Shown: positions 50,668 to 60,934 of the stretch, piece after piece
Layout of the letters: each line of letters begins with the position of its first letter
Numbering within the stretch: position 1 is the stretch's first letter
DNA from: Podospora bellae-mahoneyi
Lineage: Eukaryota > Ascomycota > Sordariomycetes > Sordariales > Podosporaceae
Direction of reading: 5' to 3'
DNA: 64,000 nucleotides
Assembly: GCF_035222275.1 (NCBI RefSeq)
Contig: NC_085881.1
Coordinates: forward strand, 248,001-312,000
The notes under the pieces: generated by a model
Told to the model about the DNA's origin: nothing
Database searches by the model: none
Seen by the model: only the letters and a program-made list of their open reading frames with translations
Program-made: the position numbers and the translations under genes

Positions 50668-51399
50668 TTACGTTCTCTCCCCGGTCTTCCTTCGCGTTCC
50701 TGTTTGCGCAGTTGCACAAACCTTCTCGCTCTGGTCATGGGCGCATAGCAATATAATTGCTGAAGCTACCCCCGTATGACTCGGACCACCAGGCGATTCA
50801 GAGAACGGCAGAAAGTCGTCGAAGGTGACACCAGAAGCCAGATGCTCTAACCTTTCACCATGGTCAGATGTTCCAAACTCATCAAACCTCAACTTCCACG
50901 TGGTAGGGAACGGCACCATCTCATCCCACTCCGGAGTCAGGTACGTGTCTGTGGCCAGCTTCAAGATTCGGTCACTGTCATATACTCCTTTGAGCCTTGA
51001 CCTTTCTTTCATCAGCGACTTCTCTTTTTCCAATCTCTCTTCGGGGTGGGCATGTGACAGCTCCTGAAGCAGTGTCTCAATCTCGACGGTTTTCTGCTCC
51101 ACAGCAGCCTTGATACTTTTTACGCGCTGCGGGGCCATAAAATTGGATAATCACTCGTACGAGGAATCGAGCTTGATCCTCTTGAGCTTGCCTTGCGTGT
51201 CATGTCCACGGCATAGGTTTGTGAGTTGTGCCAATACCTTGATCATGGTAACCAAGCCTAGAACTGCCACATGTTTGGGCTGGTAGGTGGCAAATTGATG
51301 CGAAAAGTTGGATTGGTAGGTGGGGAGCTCGGCGTCCCAGCAAGATGCTGTCTTATTGCTCGGGGCTGTATGAACGTCATTTGTTTTGACTTTGTTTGC

Positions 51400-51471
51400 C
51401 TGGTGTTAGAATACAACATGTCAAAAAACTTCCAGGTAACTGTTATCATTTCAGTTTTGTCGGTAACTCAC
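51400..51471 (-). other. Intron in the oxygenase pseudogene (P450 part)
   Basis: On the minus strand: donor GTGAGT, branch site TTCTAAC, acceptor CAG; 72 nt. Removal joins DDTIICDI to ANKVKTND in frame and removes three stops (TGA, TGA, TAA) that would otherwise break the reading frame. The join fits the P450 domain of the family. Confidence 0.85.
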
Positions 51472-53125
51472 AATGTCACAAATAATAGTGTCATCCGGCT
51501 GAAGGCTAAGAGCAGTCCCCTCGCGATCCCCTAACTTGACTTGGATACTCCCAGTGGCGACGCGAACGCTGGTAGCTTTACGCTGGATCGCTGGGCATTG
51601 AGAGCCAGAGTCCTGAGTGCCTCGTCATCGTTATCACTGCCATTGGATACTGCAAGCTCTTGGATCTTGAGCCAGTCGCAAGTGGTTTGGCCGGCAGGCT
51701 CTACTTCCCTCCGCTCAAGCTCTGCTCTCAGATTGTATAGATCATCGAGGAACATGCTGAGAACAGAAGTAAATGCCAACACGGAGGTGTAAGCGCTATC
51801 AAGACCCACGAGCAGAAATATGGCAGCGGCTTTGCCCAGCTCAGGCTCATTTGTCAGTATGTGTGTTGCAACAGTCAGCCCCAGTGTTGTCATTGGGTTG
51901 GTGTGGTCCCTATGACTTCCACTATGATGCCTTCTTCCAACACCAGCCTGTACAGAAATCTCATGGACCTTTTGAAAGCTAAACGCCGCTTCAGCAATCT
52001 TGTCTCGTCTACATTGTATGAGAGGTATACTTGGCAGTTTGTAATGTGTTGGTAGAGATCGTTCTCGGAATATGTTGCCAAGGGGTTGGCTTCGCTTCTG
52101 ACCATGTGGCCCAACCCCAGGAAATCGGCGACGTATCTGGTTACGGCTGGAATTGCATAATCACGTGTAACATCCAAAGAATAGATTTTCCTGCCGCCTA
52201 AAGGGTCCATAGCAGCAGACTCACGCCTGATGATCACCCTCATGAGGTTGGTGAAGTACTCAGCGAGAGCTGCAGAATTATCTGGGCTCTGTTCAAAATG
52301 CTCCTCCGTCGAGGCCTTCACAGACGGCTGGCGTGGGCATAACACCGCCACCATCTCAGGTGGAAGATCCAGAGTGTCCAACCGCACAGGATGAACGATG
52401 ACATTGGACTGATCTTGGAAGAGCGATCTGATTCGCAGTGCATCCTTCAGATATACTGGTTTGGAGGGCTTTCTGGGCTCCCATGGTTTGGTGTCGAAGG
52501 TGTACTTGATCTGCTTAGGAATGCCAAGCCAGTTCTTCTCGCCCGCCTCGGCTGTCTGGAGGTTCATGCGGAACTGTTTACTATATTCTTGTTCTTGTGC
52601 GAGTTGGGCATTCTTCTCCGAGGTGTAAAATGGATGAAAAAACCGGATCGAATCAGCTAAAAACCACTCGGGAAAAGCGCGCTGGAGAAGCTGATGGAAA
52701 ACAGAGCTTTTGAGAACGTCGTTGTCCGGCTTAACTTCTTTCATTCCCCATGAAGTAAGAAAGTCTGTGTTTCCAATACACCGTGTAGAACCGATCGGAT
52801 CTGACCAGCGTGATTGCGTCGGAGAATATGGCAGCCCACAACGCCGAGTCAACGTCGCTCGGTCCCGGATCCCCATTCATCGCGCTGTCAGGCTCGCAAA
52901 AGACACCAGTATAAAGCTCGACTTTGTCAGGGTGCTCATACAAGTCGCACAGCGCCTGCTGAACACCAGGGCTCTTGCAAATGCTCTCAAAGGTGTCGTG
53001 ACGCTTGAGCCCGAAGAATTCACGTAAATCATTCCAAGTGCCCACACCCCATTTGCGCGCCTGATGAATAGCCATTATCTCGACGGCCCTGAGGCTTCGT
53101 GGCACATTGTTGGGTCCAAAGTTGG

Positions 53126-53187
53126 CTGAAATATTACCGGGGTCGTTAGCATAGCTGTCTGGTTTCCAACATGGACAGCAAACTTAC
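53126..53187 (-). other. Intron in the oxygenase pseudogene (dioxygenase part)
   Basis: On the minus strand: donor GTAAGT, branch-like GCTAAC, acceptor CAG; 62 nt. Splicing joins ...SMDDPI to ANFGPNNVP, restoring the family's 'A.FG...VP' segment before the HQARKW block. Confidence 0.88.
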
Positions 53188-55006
53188 CAATTGGGTCATC
53201 CATCGAGTCCAGCAGCTCGTCAACCATCTCTTGATCATCAAATAACCCGGTTAAGCTGTTGCGCTTGAATACCTTCTTCCCTGCTGGGTTGCGTTCATTG
53301 TCCTCCCTCAAGCCAAACCCACTCTCCCAAACTGAAAGCTCAGGCTCTTGAGCCTTCCCGCGAGCCTCCTTCGACTTCTGCATCAAGTTGACAAACTCAG
53401 GAAGAGTCATATTCTTTTGGGTCCCACTTGTTGTCTTTGATGAAGAACATATCGTGCACGGAGTCTTCAGCATATCGTTCATCCCTGGGAGAAATGGCGT
53501 AATAAAAGCGCTAAAGCAAGTTGACTTCAACTGTTACTTGATTTCCCAGCCCGCGTGTCGTCGTTTTTGCAGCAGTCTCGTGGACGCGCGGATCGAGTGT
53601 GAAGTTTGTGTCATAGGCGTGGAAATCCATCAGAGCCCGAAGGTAGTCATGGATCAACACCTGGATGTACAGGCCACATGTGATCAACCGCGCGGTGTTG
53701 AAAAGGTCGTCGTCGAGCTTCTTCCATGCAGCGTCATACGCGTCATAAAACTCTTGAACTATCTTCTGGCAGGGGGCGTGCTCATAGATGTATGTCTCCA
53801 AAGCCTTGACAGCTTTTGCAAACCTCGGAGTTGCATCCGTCCTTTTGCCGTTGGCCACAAACTCGTCGTAGGCCTTTGCATACTCGGCGAGGACAGTCTA
53901 ATAGTGGCTATCATCGTCACGTCCCCTGACAAACGCACGGGCAGCTGCTTGGTGTTCGGTGCCCTCGAACTTCGCAGGTACTGAAAAGCGCCCGTTTTCA
54001 TTGATACGGCGCAGTTGGGTGGCAGCGTAATTGTGAAAGTGGTTGTACATGACAAGCATGATGCACACTCCAGGAGGCTGGCGCAGCAGGCGATCCTCAG
54101 CGAATGTGTCAGGCTTGAGTAGACCAAGCCTGTACTTGTCGTCTCGCACCTGACGCTGCTCTCCTCGTTGAAGCCATAGAGGGGGAAAGATCGAGGTAGG
54201 AAGATGTGTCCGAGATGTTCTTGTCGCCATCATTGGTTCCAAAAATGTCGTGTATGATAATGGTGGCGTGATAGATCAGCATGCTGGAAAGTCCAGAAGA
54301 GCTGTTCCATGCTTCCTTGCCTCTGGCCATAAGTCGGTCAAAAATGTCACCGGGGTCGGGAAGGGCACCGAGTGGGTGAGTCTTGGACGGCACAGTCTTG
54401 GCGTAAGGGGCTCCTGCCTGTCCGAGATGGGGGTTCAGGGCGCTGTTGAACTTGCCATCGGCAGTACGGTATTTAAAAGCATCGCCTATGTAGGTCAAGG
54501 GGGGATCGAGCATGCGGGCGTACTTGGTCTTGACTTGGCTCTCAATAAACTTGGCCCTAGCCTCACTGTCCTTCGACATGAAGCCTATCAACTGGGCTCC
54601 TGCTTTGATATCCAAGATCCCATGCTTTAGAAAGATGGCCACGACATTTTTGATTCCGAGAATGTTCTTCAAGGTGAGAATTCTATGTAGATCGCCAAAG
54701 GCACCGAGATTTTGAGCCCGCCTTGTTCTATATAGGGGTTAACGCCTACTTCATGATACGCCATGCTACAGGCATGTTCGACAGAATGCTCACACCGATA
54801 AGTGTATCCCCGTGAAACCCAATTGGCAATTCCGCTGTGCTCAGGCTTGCCAGCTGCTTGTCCAAATGCTCCAGCTCTTGTTGAATTTGGCTGGTTTTCT
54901 TTGTCGCACCTTGGTTGACACGACTGTTTCTCTGGCCGTCGGCTTTGCCATTTCCATCAGTATGACCGTTGGTAGAGAAAAGAGGTCTTTCCGTGTGGGA
55001 CGACAT

Positions 55007-56241
55007 GGCTGAAAAGTGACAGTAGCCCCGGTTGTACCTGGGGGACGACCAAATGCTTGTGAGATGGGCAAGCAAACAGCGAAACAATCGCTAGCTAATA
55101 ATCTGTGAATTACCGAGGAAGACAAACGACCCCTTGGAAGAAATGAAACCACAAGAGGGGTAGGTCGGTAAGGAAGCGTGCATATTTAGCAGCGAGTCCA
55201 GGTTTTCTTTTTGACTGGAGCAGTCATGTTGTCTACAGCTACCGGCCCTTCCAGGCCCAAGAGCAATACTTTCCCGTTTCAAGATCCAAGACGTTTTCAG
55301 CTTCGCCCCCCATGGATACGGATGTGGGCTGCAACCATTGACTTCGTGTCCCAACATCATATGTCTGATTTCCAGGTTGGGAAGTGTGATCCGAGCTGAG
55401 GGTTGCCTATCGATTCGCTCGAGTGCCTGGCCAATACTTTCTCCGGGCAAGCTGAATCATGAATGTCGCGGGGGCGGTAACTGAGAGCGCTCAACTTGAA
55501 TCCAGATTAGCCCAGTCAGTTTCAGCTGCGCCTAGAACCGGATGGGTGCGGTGACTAGGCAATACATGGCTTGCTTTGACTAGCTGTGCTGCAACTTGCA
55601 TCAAGCCATGCTACACATGAAGCACTTGTTGGGTTCGGAAGACACATGGCGATAAGGGATGGGCATCAGGGTTGACTGGAACGCAACCCGGCGCTCCCAC
55701 CATTGAACAAACTGAATGCATGTGCTAGGGAAATATTACTATAGGAGGCTGAGCCTTTCTGATTGTGCATGAGTTTCTCGCTGTTGGTTTCAGACTCGGT
55801 CGTTTTTGGCAAATGATTTGATATTGTTCCCACGAGTACTTCCCAAGGTGGACATTGCTCCTGGCGCTTGATTTTGCCATTCTCTCCTGCGCCCTGCCAA
55901 GACATGAGGATCAGGAAGATACCTAGGTATTGTAGTTGTCTAGGTGCCTACGTATCGATGTATGTCAGATGGGTGGCTTCATTTCTTCCGGCTGACCACA
56001 GGCAGCCACCCTGCTGTCCTCAGAGCTACTTTCCACCACCGTATCTTCCTTAATTACTGTACTAATAGCCCCTATCCAGAGATCTAGACAGGTTATCAAC
56101 CTTTGAATGTTCAAGTGACAGTCCCAGGCCTGCCCTTTCATCCTTTACTCCACGCATCCTGGTATTCCCAGTCAAGCTCACCTTATCTTCCTCAGACCTT
56201 TGCTGTCGATTCTGTTACACACAGTCCCCTCGCCTGCCATC
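55007..56241. promoter_or_regulatory. Shared 1.2-kb intergenic region of two divergent genes
   Basis: Between the starts of the minus-strand oxygenase and the plus-strand peroxidase. No convincing gene; short open frames here have no family features. It would contain both promoters. A pyrimidine-rich stretch precedes the peroxidase start (about 56,150-56,240), common upstream of fungal genes. No specific operator was recognised. Confidence 0.5.
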
Positions 56242-57066
56242 ATGTCCATGTCAACAGCTGCCGAGTTAAACGATGTTGCAGTGGGACAATACACACGACC
56301 AAAGCCAACCGACATTCGCAGCCCTTGCCCATTGTTAAATGCCCTTGCAAACCACGGGTATCTTCCCCGCGATGGCAGGAGCTTTCACCAAGCAGAGCTT
56401 TCGGCAGCCCTGAAGAAGGTCGGCCTGTCCCCGACACTTCGCCTAGTCAGCAACCCCGTGTTTCTCGAGCATCAGACAGCAGCGGGAAGTCAGCAGCAGA
56501 GACCGGCCTCTTCATGGAGCAAGCTGTGGTATCTCATGCGGAATCCGTGGGCAATCTTCTTCTTCTTTTTCGGCATGCGCAGGCCGGACAGCAGGACGAC
56601 AGCGCCGAACCGGTGCTCGATTTGGATCAGATTGGGCTCCCTGGAGTTGCAGAGCATGACATATCCCTTACACGTCGCGATGTTGCCCAAGGCGATCATC
56701 TGAAGGCACAACGGGATTTGGTCGAGGGGCTACTGGCATCCTCCCCAGATGGCGGGAAAACAATGATAGCGGAGGACTTCGCCTCTCTGCGTAAGCGTCG
56801 GATGGATGCGCAGAAGCAAGACAACAGGGCTCTTGTACAGACCGTTGCAGCATCGCATTAGCTGTGCTGAGATTGCGCTTGTGCTCTGTGTTTTTGGAGA
56901 CGACACCAAAGTCCCGTGGGAATATGTGCGTGCTTTGTTTGCCGAGGAGAGATTGCCAACCAAGGAAGGATGGAAGCCACGCCGCTGGTGGCGCTCGCTA
57001 GGTTTGATGGAGTTTGTCGAGGACCTGGAACAGGGTTGCACAGCTGATCGGCGCGAAGTTGAATAA
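56242..57066 (+). pseudogene. Heme-thiolate peroxidase (chloroperoxidase type), two frameshifts
   Basis: Family: Peroxidase_2 / heme-thiolate peroxidases, which use hydrogen peroxide and a Cys-ligated heme to halogenate or oxygenate organic substrates. Start ATG at 56,242; Cys29 of the PCP motif lies in SPCPLLNALANHGYLPRDGR, and the acid-base motif EHD..S (56,652-56,660) in GLPGVAEHDISLTRRD, the chloroperoxidase-type signature. The frame breaks twice: once at about 56,575-56,620 (before VLDLDQIGLPG) and once at about 56,833-56,837 (between ALV and YRPLQHRISCAEIAL). The summed length (825 nt) suits the family (about 260-280 residues), so both are small indels. No stop falls inside a segment. 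There is no obvious signal peptide. Either a recent pseudogene or a gene with sequence errors. Confidence 0.82.
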
Positions 57067-57146
57067 CCATGTTTTTGACTGACAGTCAGAAGCATAGATA
57101 GATCAGGCCTCAAGTTATTTAGATACTTGCTCCAGGAATTATAAAT

Positions 57147-57265
57147 ACATACGACCATATCCAGCTGAAAACTCAGGATCCCGTCCGTTCTCCCCTGGAT
57201 AAGCAGCTGAGAGCTGAACTAGTACTCAGGTGGGTGACCACCGAGGAATCCTCGGTGTCGTATGT
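57147..57265 (+). rRNA. 5S ribosomal RNA, dispersed single gene
   Basis: 119 nt beginning ACATACGACCAT and ending GTCGTATGT; these ends form a perfect 9-bp terminal helix. Inside are the conserved 'gatcccgtccg' loop segment, 'gataagcagctgag' (A-box region), 'aactagtact' and 'gtgggtgaccaccgaggaat' (C-box region). A T5 run directly follows (RNA polymerase III terminator), and 'aaattataaat'-like sequence lies just upstream (TATA-like). Fungi such as Neurospora have 5S genes scattered singly among protein genes. It starts 80 bp beyond the peroxidase stop. Confidence 0.93.
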
Positions 57266-57968
57266 TTTTACGAGGCAGCCAAAAAGATTGTTGATCTTGG
57301 CATTCTTTTTGCTTGCTGTGGTGCTGTTTATTCTTTCTCGGCACTGTGTTACATGCAGTCTAGCTGACGAGAGCACGCGCCGTCCCACCGAGCCGGCAAC
57401 TCTATTTTGACCTACCTCCATGTCTCCGTCAGATTGTCAGAAGAGACCACCATCACGGGAACCTGCGCAGTTGACACGGTAACACACATCATCACAGGAT
57501 GGCGGCACAAATCCGGATGACAGGAGCCAGGCGGCCCTGGTTGCATGTGAGCCAATCAGCTGGCACAATCATGATTTCCCCTTCTGCTGCCCGATTACGT
57601 CGTATGGGCTGCAACTTGGCCACGGCTGGTGACATCGTGTGTCGCTGGCGCAGTCAGCTGCCGCACACGACAAGGCACATTGCCAGGGAACAGCCAGGAG
57701 ACAGCCAGCAACGACTGCCAAGCGGCCAGGCCAAGTAAAGCTCAACCAATGCCGCCCTGTCCTGCTTGGCACCATGCATCATCGACAGGTAGGCACTTGG
57801 ACACTCACTTGGGTTGGGTGAGATATATAGGTAGGTATCTTTCCCTTCTTTTCCCGTGTGTGTGTGTGTGTGTCGCCCCTTCCAACTTTATCTGCCTGCT
57901 CTCTCCTCGCCCTCATTTGTTTGGAATAGCACCAGCATCCCTCCCATATCATCCATCGTTCTGTCCTC
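57266..57968. promoter_or_regulatory. Upstream region of the App1-like gene with a (GT)9 tract
   Basis: About 700 bp without a supported gene. It contains an 18-bp GT dinucleotide tract at 57,856-57,873 and a C/T-rich stretch (57,838-57,970) leading to the start codon, typical of a fungal promoter and 5' leader. No other site was recognised. Confidence 0.5.
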
Positions 57969-59406
57969 ATGTCACACCTACGGCGAACTCCCGCTGGCAC
58001 TTCACGGGGCCAGTCTATTGGCTTTGAGAAGCGGACGCGGAGCGAATGTGGTTTTGATGATGTTGAGTCGTCGCTGGCCCCATTTGGCGTTTCGGCGTCC
58101 CAAACACACCAGGGCAATCTCACCAAAATCCTCTCTTACCTTGGCTCTCGAAACCCGTTCCCTGCCCAGATAGGCAAGGGCGATATTGTGTGGCTGCTGG
58201 ACAATGTTGCCTTTCGAGCCCAGAATGGGAACTGGCATGCCGAGTTTGTCGCCGCTGCTTTTGACCACCAGGCCTCGCCCAAGTTGGTCGATCTCGTGGG
58301 CGACATCGCGTCCAGGGTTGGCTTGTCCAAAGGAGACAAGGAGGAAGCCACCATCGAGAAACGTATTGCCCCCTTCGTCATGGAGGTTTTGCCCGGGAGA
58401 CAAGTAAACCTCAAGTTCGACAACGCCACCGATATTAGTCTAGGGCCAGGCGGGAGGAATGGCATCAGCAGCGACGTTAGGAAGGTCACAAATGGCCAAG
58501 AGGGGGCTGTCACCGTGTCCAAGGCTGTCGTCCCTCAGGGTGTCACCGGAATGCTTGAAATGAAGACTGTTTACGCGGAACCTGAGGGATGGGGCGTCAT
58601 CTCAGGTATGTGATTTTCAATTGCCTACTCGGAATTGCAGGAGCATGGGAGGAGCTGACTCAAATCATGATGTGGCAGATGTCGATGACACCATCAAGGT
58701 CACCCAGACGAGCAGCCCAGTGGGCATTCTACGCTCGACATTTGTTGTAAGTCAATCAACGGAGAGGAGCGCCAAGAGGTAGAGTTAGGAAAGACTCACC
58801 ATTGCCTAGTCCCAACCCACACCAATTCAAGGCATGCCCGAGCTTTATGCCTACATCCAGACCATGGTGACAAGCTCAGCACCGTGGTTCTACCTTTCCG
58901 CTTCTCCCTACAACCTGTATCCCTTCCTTCGAAAGTTCAGGGATGATTACTTTCCGCACGGACAACTTATCCTGAGGGATTCCAATCTTATGACCATCTC
59001 GGGGCTGCTGTCCAATCTTACCCTTGGTACTGAGAAATACAAGGTTGACCGAATTGAAAAAATCCATAGGTGGCTCCCACGAAGGAAGATGATTCTCATC
59101 GGAGACTCGACGCAAAGCGACCCAGAGGCCTATGGAGACGCATGTAGGTTGTTTCCAGGTTGGATAAAACTGATCCTTATTCGCAAGGTTGAAGATATTG
59201 CGGCTGTCGGGATTCACGAGAAGAATGAGCCACAGAGGTTTGAAAAAGCCTTTGAGGACCTTCCCAGGTAAGACTATTGCCTGCTGATCTTGGACAAGCA
59301 TTCTGAGAGTAACTTCTAATTGAAAAATAGAGAGCTATGGCATGTGTTTGAGGATCCTGCCGAGTGCCAGGAGTTGATACATAAGACGGTAACTGCTGGA
59401 TTGTGA
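57969..59406 (+). CDS. App1-like phosphatidate phosphatase domain protein
   Basis: Four exons, 57,969-58,605, 58,679-58,746, 58,810-59,267 and 59,331-59,406, give 412 residues; all three introns are GT-AG, 63-73 nt, in frame. The catalytic motif DVDDTIK (residues 213-219) is the DXDXT signature of the haloacid-dehalogenase-type App1 catalytic domain (DUF2183), split by intron 1 within the first Asp codon. It is followed by SSPVGILRSTFV, GMPELYA, APWFYLSASPYNLYPFLR and KMILIGDSTQSDPEAY (the later HAD motif), as in the family. Yeast App1 dephosphorylates phosphatidate at cortical actin patches; a similar lipid role is inferred. The N-terminal 110 residues hold GKGDIVWLLDNVAFR, a family-typical strand. 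It appears intact. Confidence 0.88.
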
Positions 59407-59651
59407 AGCGTTTCAGCGAGCGGCACAGGGAAGGACTTGGACTGCAGTGGGTGTTGCCCACCTTTTATTACGTCACCATACCAAGTTGAGAAACATCTCG
59501 GAATAAGACCCCGCACCGCCTTGCCGCAACTCTTCCCGAGCATGCCACCCCGCTCTCATCCCCTCGGTGGAAGAATAAACCTGACCTCACTCTCACCATC
59601 TCTCCAGCAATATCCAATCTTGCCGGAAGCGTGACCCCCTAGCCAGTGGCA

Positions 59652-60520
59652 ATGGCATCTGAAATCCCAGCCAAGCGACAAAAGTCTTCCAAGGATGTGC
59701 CATACCGTCTCATCTACTGGCCTGGGCTTCCTGGCCGCGGAGAACATATCCGTCTAGCGTTGGAAGAAGCCGGTGCTGAGTACGTCGACACGGCCCACCT
59801 CGAGGATGGCATAAACGTTGTTCTTGCATACAACAGTGGTGAGCAACCCAAGGACGAAACCAACATCCCGCTCTTTGCACCACCGATTCTGCAGCACGGA
59901 GACCTCGTCATCAGCCAGACACCCAATATTCTCTTGTATTTGGGGCCTCGTTTGGGGCTGGTGACCGACCTGGAAAATGATCCTGATGGGCTGTACAGGA
60001 TCAACAGCCTTGTCCTCACGGCTCTTGATGGCTTGAGCAACGAGCCCCATGACTGCCACCACCCAATTGCCACAGGTCTGTACTATGAGGACCAAAAGGA
60101 GGAGAGCAAGAGAAAGGCCAAGGACTACGTCAAAAACAGGCTCCCCAAGTTCTTGGGGTATTTTCAACGTGTGTTGGAGTCAAAGGCCAGCGGCGATGGT
60201 CCGTGGCTCTATGGTGGAAAGTTGACATACGCAGACTTGGTCCTGTTCCAGGTACGTTGCACCACAAGAATTTGGTTCTCGTGCTTTGCGCGTGTTTTCT
60301 GACCCGGTTGCGTGATTCACAGTGCTTGGACGGTTTGATGTTCATGTTTCCCAAGGCAACGATCAAGTTGGAGCGTGAGGGCAAACATGGGAAGGTTTTT
60401 GCGCTTCACAAAGCTGTCGCGGAGCGTCCAAGGATCGAAAGCTATTTGGAGAGCTCACGGAGACAGAAGTATTCCAACGGCATCTATAGATACTACGAGG
60501 AGTTGGATTTTGAAGGCTGA
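59652..60520 (+). CDS. Glutathione S-transferase-like protein
   Basis: Two exons, 59,652-60,251 and 60,323-60,520, separated by a 71-nt GT-AG intron, encode 265 residues. The N-terminal thioredoxin-like domain (about 18-100) starts YRLIYWPGLPGRGEHIRLALEEAG and includes the Pro-containing loop region and QTPNILLYLG (89-98), the glutathione-binding Ser/Thr motif. The helical C-terminal domain (about 108-260) has the conserved LTYADLVLFQ capping segment just before the intron. Such enzymes conjugate or reduce with glutathione in the cytosol; the substrate is unknown. ATG at 59,652 was chosen; an in-frame GTG two codons upstream is unlikely to be used. It appears intact. Confidence 0.88.
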
Positions 60521-60934
60521 GTTTTGCTATTCTTGGACATGCGCTTGTATAAATGGAGACTGTGTAACAATTTCAACGCCAAGATGATAAATGTTGGAGT
60601 TGGGAGATGGGTGTATATCGTGCCTGTGCTGTCAGCTGAATGATGACGTATTGATTTGACATCCATGATTCTATCTCTCCAGATATTGCATCGCAAGCCC
60701 TAGTGTATTCAGACCTAAGACCTTTTACTTTTTCAAGGCCGGAAATACCACCAAAGCTGTACAAGAACAATGCTCACTGTGCCGCCTGTACGTCTAAGAT
60801 CCTCTTGGTTCACAGCAGCTGCCCGCCTTCATTGTATCACGCTCCGCCCGGCCGACCATTCATCCCGTCAAATACACGCACCCCGGCCTACCCTGAATAC
60901 AGTTTGTCCCGTATCGGGTTCGACAAAAAACAAA
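60521..60934. other. Intergenic region, GST to cupin gene
   Basis: About 410 bp holding the 3' end of the transferase gene and the promoter of the cupin gene. No supported gene or specific site was recognised. Confidence 0.5.

Larger units (their letters stand above)
50668..55006 (-). pseudogene. Psi-producing oxygenase (linoleate dioxygenase/P450 fusion), decayed
   Basis: Family: fungal Ppo / linoleate diol synthase, an N-terminal animal-peroxidase-like heme dioxygenase that makes hydroperoxy-linoleate fused to a C-terminal P450-like isomerase; products are oxylipin signals. Readable in order: start at 55,006; distal-His segment IIIHDIF and SSYLDLSP (about 54,200-54,290); KPDTFAEDRLL and FHNY; LFNTARLITCGLY; TLDPR; the expected Tyr-Arg-Trp/Phe-His motif; HQARKW; DRFYTV; P450 part; PFPTTWKLRFDE near the end. 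Two GT-AG introns are intact (53,126-53,187 and 51,400-51,471). Damage: in-frame stops at 53,898, 53,511 and 51,151, and frameshifts near 54,190 (two), 53,400, 52,780, 51,900 and 51,545. The N-terminal exon junction (about 54,700-54,800) is unclear. Composition is normal, so it is not as RIP-mutated as its neighbour block. Some frameshifts could be sequence errors, but not all of the damage. Confidence 0.88.

Noticed and set aside
50668-51138. A separate small gene of 156 codons
   Set aside because: Its PFPTTWKLRFDE segment and its frame, continuous across one TGA with the upstream P450 sequence, show it is the C-terminus of the oxygenase pseudogene.
53388-53984. Plus-strand open frame of 198 codons opposite the oxygenase
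   Set aside because: Antisense to readable dioxygenase sequence, with no domain features.
55091-55450. Minus-strand open frame of 119 codons upstream of the oxygenase
   Set aside because: No recognisable domain, no intron structure, and it lies in the expected promoter/leader region; chance open frame.
56103-56241. An upstream start for the peroxidase at 56,103 or 56,200
   Set aside because: The 56,103 frame is not the one holding the PCP motif; the in-frame ATG at 56,200 adds residues with no family similarity, so 56,242 is preferred.
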